This document shows, piece after piece, positions 56,789-64,000 of a stretch of 64,000 nt of DNA. Every line of letters starts with the position of its first letter. Position 1 is the first letter of the stretch. The notes below the pieces were generated by a model. It did no database searches and was not told the DNA's origin. It saw only the letters and a list, made by a program, of their open reading frames with translations. Both the position numbers and the translations under genes were made by a program. The DNA comes from Nanobdellota archaeon. GTDB taxonomy: Archaea; Nanobdellota; Nanobdellia; Pacearchaeales; GW2011-AR1. The stretch is taken from positions 147,331-211,330 of the forward strand of contig JANLHM010000005.1 in assembly GCA_024654565.1 (NCBI GenBank), written 5' to 3'.

Positions 56789-58022
56789 TTTCTTTATACC
56801 TTCTATTAATAATTTCAAGGAATTCCTTTGTTTCTTTTCCGAGAACAGTTTTTAATTTTTCTTTAGAAGAGTTCACAATTCCTTTTATTGAGCCAAGTTT
56901 TTCCAAAAGTTTCTTTGATTTTACTGGACCTATTCCTGGAAAGGATTCCATTATAAAAATCAATTCCTCTTCTTTCGTAAGAGATTTTTTCATTGCATTG
57001 ATTTGTTTCTCGTGCTTTTGCTTTTTTCCAAGAAGAGTTAAATATTTTGCAGTGTCTTCTTCATTTTTTGAAAAAATTATTGGCACTTTATATTCAATTG
57101 CAATTGAAAGTAATAGTCCTCTCAAAGCATTTTTGTGCATTTTCATTTCACCCTCTAATTTCCCTTCTACGATTAAAATTTTTTTGTCATATTGATTTAA
57201 TTCCTCAAGCTGAGAAAAAATTCTTTTATCAAAAACAGAGGAAAAAAAGTCCTTTGCGGATTTCCTTTCTATTGCAATCCCTTTTACAATGTAATCCGCC
57301 ACTTTCAATTCTTTAAACTCGACAGAAAATGAGTTTTTTATCAGTTCTGAAGGAACAAGAGAATTTTTCTCCCTAAAATCTACTTCAATTATTTCTTTTG
57401 GTTTTTCTTGAGTCTTTTCTATTTGTTTTTTACTAAAAATGTCATACATTTTATTTATAAAAAAAAAGTTTTTATGTTTAAAATTATTTATGTTTTTTAT
57501 TTTAGAAAGGATAATTTTTACTACTTCCTGCGGCGAAAGATTAGTCGTATCAATTATAATGTTATAATTTAATTTGTCTAGGAATCTGACTCCATAATAT
57601 TTGTAAAATTGGTCATCTGAAGTGTTAACCCTTTTTTTTAACATTTCTTTTACTTCTTTTTCTGTCTTACATTTTTTTTCATCTTCTCTTTGATCAATAA
57701 AAATTCTTCTTGCAGACGATTTTTCGTCAACTTTGAGGAAGACTTTAAACGAGTTGGGTATAAAGTGGTACGCGAGCCAACCCTCTATCACAAAACTTTT
57801 GTCTGTTTTTCCAAGTTGGATTGTCTTTTCATCTGCTCTTTTATGAACCCAGTCTTCTTTTTTCCCAATTTCATTTAATTCATCAATTGTGAGTCTTTTT
57901 TCCTTTGCAATCTCCCCTCTTAAATCTCCTATTGAAATGAAAGGGATTTCTAACTTTTGTGAAATCATTCTTGCGACAGTTGTTTTTCCAGAACCGGGGA
58001 GCCCGGATATAGTTATTTTCAT
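56781..58022 (-). CDS. CMP/adenylate-kinase-like domain fused to ERCC4/XPF nuclease + HhH
   Basis: MKITISGLPGSGKTTVARMISQKL; IAIERKSAKDFFSS (ERKxxxD); FPGIGPVKSKKLLEKLGSIKGI. Confidence 0.85.
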   Translation of the reverse strand: MKITISGLPGSGKTTVARMISQKLEIPFISIGDLRGEIAKEKRLTIDELNEIGKKEDWVHKRADEKTIQLGKTDKSFVIEGWLAYHFIPNSFKVFLKVDEKSSARRIFIDQREDEKKCKTEKEVKEMLKKRVNTSDDQFYKYYGVRFLDKLNYNIIIDTTNLSPQEVVKIILSKIKNINNFKHKNFFFINKMYDIFSKKQIEKTQEKPKEIIEVDFREKNSLVPSELIKNSFSVEFKELKVADYIVKGIAIERKSAKDFFSSVFDKRIFSQLEELNQYDKKILIVEGKLEGEMKMHKNALRGLLLSIAIEYKVPIIFSKNEEDTAKYLTLLGKKQKHEKQINAMKKSLTKEEELIFIMESFPGIGPVKSKKLLEKLGSIKGIVNSSKEKLKTVLGKETKEFLEIINRRYKENE

Positions 58023-58106
58023 CTCTTATTTTTCCTTCTTTTACTTTTCAAAAAATTTCATTTAATAAAGATTTGTGCACAAGAACATCTTTTTTTCAAA
58101 GGCGCT

Positions 58107-59651
58107 TTAAACTAACTTCTTTTGAAATTCTCCTCTCCCCTCTTTCATTTCTTTTTTTATAATCTCAATAGACTTTTGCATCTTTTTTTCTCTTGAATAA
58201 GAGGAGTAATATGAAAATTCATCTTTTGTTTCTTTAGTTATGAGTATGATCAATTTTCCTTTTGAAAGGCGAGCAGTTCTCCCTCTTCTTTGAATGGACC
58301 GTATTGCGGAGGAAACCGGCTCATAAAAAATTACTGCATCGACTTCGGGAATGTCAAGACCTTCTTCTGCAATTGATGTTGCGCAAAGAACATTTACCTT
58401 TCCTTCACTAAATTCTTCAATTATTTTTTTTTGTTCTTTCTGGTTAAGTCCGCTTCCTTCCTTTTTTGCTTGACCGACAAAAATTTTTGATTCAACTCCA
58501 ACAAGTTTTCCAAGGTTTTTTGAGACGAGGCTTGCAGTATCTCTAAATTGAGTAAAAATTAATATTTTTGGGTTAGCTCCTTTTTTTCTTTCATCTCTTA
58601 CAACTTTAATTATCTCTTTTACTTTCGGATGTTCTTCACCTGAATTTATTAAATAAAGAGTTTTTTTGAATGCAAGAAGAAAGTCTTCCCTTTTTGTTAA
58701 ACGAATTACTCCTTTAGACTGTCCTTTCTCTGCTTGCCCAAGAATGTTTTTTAAATATTTGTGAAAACTTTCCAAAGTCTGAGTTTCCAAAAGTTCAAGA
58801 GCATGAGCTATTTTTATTGCTTGTGCAACAAGTGAAATTGCAAAATAACTTGATGGATGGGAGAGATTTCTTGAAATCTGGCCCCCTAATTTTTTTTGGA
58901 GTTCAATAAGACTTATTTTGTTTACTGGCCCAAAAAGAAAACCCTTTAACTTTAGGTCATCAGTATATTCCTCGTATATTCTTTTTAAAATTGCGCTTAT
59001 CTCTTTTATTTCTTTTGTTAGTTCTACTTCTCTTTTTTCGAATTCCAGTTCCTGAAGATATTCTTTTACATCTGGGGAATTCCTGGTTCTTAGTTCAACT
59101 TCTTCTATTGAAAGGTTTTTACATATTTCTTTTATCTTTTTCTGGTCACTTCCAGGAGAGGCGGTTAATCCAATTATCCTTGGGTTTTCTGAATCTTCAA
59201 TAAACCTTTTTGCAACGAAAGTGTAATCATAATTTTTTGTACATCTGTGTGCTTCATCTTCAATTAAAAGGGAAACTTCTTTTAAATCGTAAATTCTTTT
59301 TTTAAGGTCGTTTGCAATACATTGGGGGGTTGAAAAGATAATATCCCCTGTTTCCCATATTTTTTTTCTTTTGTCGGAAGAAACACTTCCAGTAAAAAGT
59401 TCGATTGATCCAAAAAGTTCAGGTAGATTTTTTTTAAAATATTTTAGGTGTTGTTCTGCAAGTGGCCTAGTTGGGGCAAGAAAAAGAATTTTTTTCCCTG
59501 GAAACCTTTTAGACCGCTCTATTGAAACCATCAATGCAATGAGTGTCTTTCCGATTCCAGTTGGAAGGACAACAAGACAATTTTTGTAGATACATGTCTG
59601 AAAAATTTCTTCTTGATATTTTCTGGGAGTTATATTTTTTAAAAATTCCAT
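58107..59651 (-). CDS. Hef-type DEAH/superfamily 2 helicase (helicase part only)
   Basis: CLVVLPTGIGKTLIALM; LLIEDEAHR; SIQRRGRTARLSKG. Confidence 0.9.
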   Translation of the reverse strand: MEFLKNITPRKYQEEIFQTCIYKNCLVVLPTGIGKTLIALMVSIERSKRFPGKKILFLAPTRPLAEQHLKYFKKNLPELFGSIELFTGSVSSDKRKKIWETGDIIFSTPQCIANDLKKRIYDLKEVSLLIEDEAHRCTKNYDYTFVAKRFIEDSENPRIIGLTASPGSDQKKIKEICKNLSIEEVELRTRNSPDVKEYLQELEFEKREVELTKEIKEISAILKRIYEEYTDDLKLKGFLFGPVNKISLIELQKKLGGQISRNLSHPSSYFAISLVAQAIKIAHALELLETQTLESFHKYLKNILGQAEKGQSKGVIRLTKREDFLLAFKKTLYLINSGEEHPKVKEIIKVVRDERKKGANPKILIFTQFRDTASLVSKNLGKLVGVESKIFVGQAKKEGSGLNQKEQKKIIEEFSEGKVNVLCATSIAEEGLDIPEVDAVIFYEPVSSAIRSIQRRGRTARLSKGKLIILITKETKDEFSYYSSYSREKKMQKSIEIIKKEMKEGRGEFQKKLV

Positions 59652-59930
59652 GTTCTTTTAGAACCTTTTTAGGGGTTATAAACTTGATTAGTTTTTATGA
59701 AAAGGGGTTTTTTTAGGGTAAAAACCTTTAAAAAGTCAAACTACTCTTTTTAAGTTTTTTGGAGAAAATGCAAAATTTCTTTCCTCTTTTTAAGGTCTAA
59801 TATCCCATTTCTTAGGCTTTTTAAAATTCTTCCCCTTTGAGTTTTTATTTTTTTTCGCTCCTCTTTACCGAGGGTGAAAAGTTTATAAACCGACGCTGAA
59901 TTTTATTTTTAGACCTGAAGGGGACTTAAA

Positions 59931-60557
59931 ATGCCATTAACAAACAATAAACTCGTGCCACCAATTTTTTATGGGAAGGGAATGGAAAAGTCAGACCACT
60001 GTGGCAGCAGTGCTGGAAGGGTTGTTTTAAAAGTTTTAAGAGGAATAGAATTTTCTGAAACAAAATTTTCAAAAAAATTAATGAAACTGTATAATCAAAA
60101 TAAAACTTCTTCAAAGAATGACAAGCGATATGATGTCGAAAAAAATGGGGTGGATACTCTTCACTGGATAAATTTTGCAAAGTATTATAATTTGGGTCTC
60201 TTTTCGTCAAATCATTCTGACAGGAAAACTGTTTCAAAAATTCTTGATTTGGGAGGGGTTGTTGTTTTGCATCGCCCTTGGAAAAGGGGAGGAAGCTACA
60301 AGAATGATGATGGCCATTATGTTGTCCCTTATGGACACTTCAAAAAAGAAAAATGTATTCTTGTTTTTGACCCTGGAAGAAGATATTTGAAAGGAAAAAA
60401 AATAAGGGTCCACAATGGAATTCACTTATTAGAATCTTATAAAGAGTTCAATAAAAACTGGAAATTTAAAGATTTTCCAAAAAATAAAGAAATGTTTGTA
60501 TTTTACAAAAAGCCGAAGAAATTTCAGCTTGAATGTAAAGGAAGATATTTAGTTTAA
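59931..60557 (+). CDS. C39-like cysteine peptidase fold protein (putative)
   Basis: DHCGSSAGRVVLKVL, DDGHYVVPYG, VFDPG Cys/His/Asp arrangement. Confidence 0.5.
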   Translation: MPLTNNKLVPPIFYGKGMEKSDHCGSSAGRVVLKVLRGIEFSETKFSKKLMKLYNQNKTSSKNDKRYDVEKNGVDTLHWINFAKYYNLGLFSSNHSDRKTVSKILDLGGVVVLHRPWKRGGSYKNDDGHYVVPYGHFKKEKCILVFDPGRRYLKGKKIRVHNGIHLLESYKEFNKNWKFKDFPKNKEMFVFYKKPKKFQLECKGRYLV

Positions 60558-60645
60558 TTAAGAGTCTAATTTCGAGTAAGGATAAATTTCTTTAAGAAAT
60601 AATTTAAGATTCTTTATTTAAAAATAAGAATTAATCATAATTGAA

Positions 60646-61887
60646 TTATTTTGTTGTAGAACTTTTTCTATCATCCTTTATGCGGGAAAGTGCAATAAGT
60701 CCAAGTATTATGAACCCCGTAATTGCCAATACTGCTATTCTATATCTGTCACTTCCTATTGAAACTAAATTTGAAACTATCAATCCCCAAACTATCGGTC
60801 CAATCAAAGATGAAGCTCTTTCTGCAAGTCCGTAATAAGCAAAAGCCAAATTATGTTTCCCTTTTGGAGCAATATGAGACATTACAGAGCGAGACACGGC
60901 CCAATTAGAACCAAACCAAAGACCCATAAGGATTGTAGCAAATACAAATAATACAAAATTCGTAATAAATCCAACAAGGGGCAAAATAATTACCCATCCA
61001 CAAAGAATAAACATGAGGGTTCTTTTATGGCCAAAACGATCTGAAATAAATCCAGATAATGTGCCTCCAATAGCAGATGTGATAAGTATCCCGAGTAAGA
61101 GATAAGTTTTTACAGTATCGGACACCCCCCAAACTTGTTCTAAAAAAATTGGGAAATTGTTTGCGGCAGTAAGAATTGCGTCATTAAATAAAAAAAAGGC
61201 AAGAAGAAAAAAGGTTATACTAGAATAAGAAAATAATAATTTAGTTTCGATGAGTATCTCCTTCAATCTCAATTTAATTAATAACTTTTCTTTAGGTCTT
61301 TTAGGTTCTTTGAAAAGGATAAGCATGGGTAGCGAAAGAATAAAGAATGCTAGGACAGAAGGTAAAAGTGTTTCTGCTCTAGGGGATGAACCAAAAAAAT
61401 TCAAACTTCCCGTTGCCAATGGCAAAGCAATTAGCAGTCCTGCAATTTGGCCAAGATAATTAGCAGTTATCCCAAGACCAGATATTCTGCCTCTTTTTTC
61501 TGGTTTGGAGATATCATTTAGTAAAGGAGTATAAAACGTGAATGATAGCAAGTAGGAATAAAGACCTAAAGTGAAAAATACAAGAGCACCAACTGCATGG
61601 TTAGATATTGCAAATAATGCGCAAAGTCCATAGAAAAAAACGGTAAATAGGGTCGTATACCGCAAGCCTGTAATTCTTCTTAGAAATTTATCGAGCAAGA
61701 CCCCTGTAAGAGGAACAGTGAAAAGTAGTAAGAGAGCAGAGATTGTAAAGGTTAGATTAAAATAGATATCAGGAATTCCGCTGTCAATTACTATCCACTG
61801 GGCGAAATAGAGAAAAAATACAATGGAAACAAGAGAATTAGCAAAGTCATATAACATCCAAAGAAAAACATTTCTTTTTGTGTCCAT
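60646..61887 (-). CDS. MFS transporter
   Basis: About 12 TM; GFISDRFGHKRTLMFILCGW. Confidence 0.88.
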   Translation of the reverse strand: MDTKRNVFLWMLYDFANSLVSIVFFLYFAQWIVIDSGIPDIYFNLTFTISALLLLFTVPLTGVLLDKFLRRITGLRYTTLFTVFFYGLCALFAISNHAVGALVFFTLGLYSYLLSFTFYTPLLNDISKPEKRGRISGLGITANYLGQIAGLLIALPLATGSLNFFGSSPRAETLLPSVLAFFILSLPMLILFKEPKRPKEKLLIKLRLKEILIETKLLFSYSSITFFLLAFFLFNDAILTAANNFPIFLEQVWGVSDTVKTYLLLGILITSAIGGTLSGFISDRFGHKRTLMFILCGWVIILPLVGFITNFVLFVFATILMGLWFGSNWAVSRSVMSHIAPKGKHNLAFAYYGLAERASSLIGPIVWGLIVSNLVSIGSDRYRIAVLAITGFIILGLIALSRIKDDRKSSTTK

Positions 61888-62000
61888 ATTGACGTTTATA
61901 ATCTCCCGAATAAAAACCTTTCTAAATGGGGTTTTCTATAATGAAATATTTCACTTTCTCCTCAATCTTTAACAGGAGTATTAAAATTATTTCTCTCTCT

Positions 62001-62627
62001 TTAAATAATAACTATTGTTGCAATCATTGCAAGAGAGGACAAAACTGCTAAAAACGCCCAGAAAGGAATATTTCCAAAAAAGACTTTTGCTCCGTCCCAA
62101 TCAAATGCAGGGATAATGTTAAAGAATGCATAAGTGATACTTATTTTTGCAAGGGTTTCCTGTCCTATCATATAAGCAATAACTGCAAAAAGGAGGTTTG
62201 CAATAATTCCTGCTCCTGCAATCCACCCCATTTCCTCTTCGGTTACTTCTGAAAAAGAATATATTCCATGCCTCTTTGCTGCACGATAAACTTTTCCTGA
62301 GGTGTCAAAAGTAAGGCAAGCCATCCAGTTTACAAGTCCAACCGAGATGAACTTTACCACCAATGGGACGAAAATTCCCATCATTACCGGACTTCGAAAG
62401 TGAGTGTGCCTTTTTACCCAGAACTGTTTAAGTTCCCATATTTTTATGTTTATTTCGGTATCTAAGTAATAACTAAAAACTTTTTTTGCTGAGACGTTTA
62501 CGATTATCACTACAAAAACAAAAAGAGAGGTTATGAGAAAGATGTTAATACTTTCAACAAGAGAAACAACTATTCCCAGGACAAGAGAAACTATGAGGAT
62601 TGAAAGAAATTCTTTTGTCGTTAGCAT
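62001..62627 (-). CDS. Site-2-protease-like membrane protein lacking HEXXH
   Basis: NIIPAFDWDGAKVFFGN resembles second S2P motif; no HEXXH visible. Confidence 0.55.
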   Translation of the reverse strand: MLTTKEFLSILIVSLVLGIVVSLVESINIFLITSLFVFVVIIVNVSAKKVFSYYLDTEINIKIWELKQFWVKRHTHFRSPVMMGIFVPLVVKFISVGLVNWMACLTFDTSGKVYRAAKRHGIYSFSEVTEEEMGWIAGAGIIANLLFAVIAYMIGQETLAKISITYAFFNIIPAFDWDGAKVFFGNIPFWAFLAVLSSLAMIATIVII

Positions 62628-62728
62628 TGCTTTTTAAGAACTCTTTTTTTTATAAAGGTTATTAAGGTAGAGTTTATGTTTATCTGGAGTATGGAAAACT
62701 ATTTAAATAAAAATATGCACTTTCTTTT

Positions 62729-63004
62729 ATGCGAGTTAAAAAAATTACAGAAGTTTTGGGGAAGAAAGTTTATACGGATTCGGGGGATTTCTTCGGAGCT
62801 ATCGAAGAGGTAAATTTATTTGAAAATAAAATTGATGGGTGGAGAATAAAAGTTGGTTCTGAACTTGCAACAGTTCTTGGTGGTGCAAGGGGAGTTGTTA
62901 TTCCTCACCAATTTGTAAGGGCGGTTAGTGATATATTCATCATAAATAAAGCCGCACTCCCAAGTCAAGAAATTGATATGGAAGAAAGTTCCGACTTAAT
63001 GTAA
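62729..63004 (+). CDS. PRC-barrel-like protein
   Basis: LGKKVYTDSGDFFGAIEEVNLFENKIDGWRIKV. Confidence 0.65.
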   Translation: MRVKKITEVLGKKVYTDSGDFFGAIEEVNLFENKIDGWRIKVGSELATVLGGARGVVIPHQFVRAVSDIFIINKAALPSQEIDMEESSDLM

Positions 63005-63011
63005 AAATAAA

Positions 63012-63521
63012 ATGGCCAACATTTTACAAGCTTCGATATTCACAGACTTTTTGTATCCATTTTTATTAATGTTTTTCATAATGTATGCTCTTCTTCAGAA
63101 GTCAAAGCTTCTTGGGGCAGATCAAACACAACTTAATGCATTTGTTTCATTAATTGTTTCATTAATTTTTGTTTCAGTTGTTTTTCCAGTGATGGTTGTA
63201 AATAACCTTGTTCTTTTTATGACTGTCGGGGTTATTGTTCTTTTTGTAGGTTTTGTCCTTTGGGGATTTATTAACAATGGAAACATTACTTTGAATGGGA
63301 AAGTTTTGAAAGGGATGGGGGTTTTAGTTTTTGTTGCAGTAATTGTTGCAGTTATTTGGGCAACAGGAGCATTTCCTTCTGTTTGGGATGGACTTGAAAA
63401 GATTTATGACTTTGCATTTTTGTCAAATGGTAGTGAAAACTTCTGGACAAACTTTTTGATTGTAGCCCTAGTTGTTGCGGCAGTTGCGGCTGTTCTTAGG
63501 AAAAAAGTCACCGCGGCATAA
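63012..63521 (+). CDS. Multi-TM hypothetical protein
   Basis: 4 hydrophobic segments; similar to following partial ORF. Confidence 0.6.
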   Translation: MANILQASIFTDFLYPFLLMFFIMYALLQKSKLLGADQTQLNAFVSLIVSLIFVSVVFPVMVVNNLVLFMTVGVIVLFVGFVLWGFINNGNITLNGKVLKGMGVLVFVAVIVAVIWATGAFPSVWDGLEKIYDFAFLSNGSENFWTNFLIVALVVAAVAAVLRKKVTAA

Positions 63522-63609
63522 AAGGAAAATCTTTTTTTCCTAGGTTTAATTTTTTAAAGAGAAAATTTAGAACAGAAATCTATATAAATAATATTTCTTT
63601 CCTTTTGAG

Positions 63610-64000
63610 ATGATAGAGGGGTTGATTTCACTTGCTTCTTATGGAATTGTTGGCGGGGGAGCTATCGGGAATATTTTATATGACTTGGAAAATGCTGGAG
63701 TCTTTAGTTATGTTTTGCCCTTCCTTATGATTTTTGCAATTATTTATGCAATTCTTTCTAAGGCGGGTTTTTTAGGTGAGAACAAGGCAGTTAATTTTAT
63801 CATCTCAATTGCTGTTGCATTGATGGCTTTACAGTTTCAGTTTGTGTCTTACTTCTTTGCTGAAGTTTTCCCAAGGATGGGAGTTGTTCTTTCTCTTCTT
63901 TTAGTTGGAATGATTCTACTTGGGCTCTTTGTTGATTTTAATGGGAGTGCTGGAAAATGGGGAATGGGAATCTTTGCAGGAATTGCTTTAATAGTAATAT
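63610..64000 (+). CDS. Multi-TM hypothetical protein, 3'-truncated by window edge
   Basis: MIEGLISLASYGIVGGGAIGNILYDLENAGVFSYVLPFLMIFAIIYAILSKAGFLGENKAVNFIISIAVAL; paralog of 63012..63521. Confidence 0.65.
   Translation, partial: MIEGLISLASYGIVGGGAIGNILYDLENAGVFSYVLPFLMIFAIIYAILSKAGFLGENKAVNFIISIAVALMALQFQFVSYFFAEVFPRMGVVLSLLLVGMILLGLFVDFNGSAGKWGMGIFAGIALIVI

Noticed and set aside
1-64000. rRNA genes or additional tRNAs
   Set aside because: No rRNA-like sequence seen and only one complete tRNA cloverleaf recognised by eye.

Overview
Low-GC archaeal chromosome segment, probably a DPANN/nanoarchaeote-like lineage judging from gene content and compactness. The core is archaeal: uS4(partial)-uS11-RpoD, L18e-L13-S9, XerA-like recombinase, UvrB/UvrC/UvrA, Orc1/Cdc6, PolD small subunit (DP1), PolD large subunit (DP2, with an in-frame intein), TyrRS, DRG-like GTPase, M16 peptidase, ThpR-like protein, and a split Hef helicase/nuclease. 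The normally contiguous archaeal operon rps4-rps11-rpoD / rpl18e-rpl13-rps9 is interrupted by about 25.6 kb. That insertion carries a bacterial-looking, all-minus-strand envelope gene cluster (about 3.2-23.95 kb): an ABC importer (ATPase + permease), three periplasmic-binding-type proteins (two fused to OmpA-like peptidoglycan-binding domains), a VWA lipoprotein, TelA, a TelA-partner-like membrane coiled-coil protein, an AAA+ ATPase, an SPFH protein, a LysM lipoprotein, a DNRLRE/FN3-like lipoprotein and three tandem membrane paralogs. Many genes in the cluster have their own hairpin+T-tract and a recurring TTAATTAA...AGGTRAACAAAATG leader. The insertion ends in a HerA-like ATPase pair and a tRNA-Leu gene with partial duplicates of both its ends. 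A second hot spot (38-42.7 kb) looks like the replication origin: three ORB-like elements, an extremely AT-rich tract before orc1/cdc6, degenerate repeats, and two coiled-coil/wHTH proteins with repeat-coding linkers. Other notable items are a CMP-kinase-like + XPF-nuclease fusion, an ArmA/Rmt-like rRNA methyltransferase homolog, and a catalytic-domain-less serine recombinase fragment overlapping xerA. All family calls are by eye from motifs; no searches were run.
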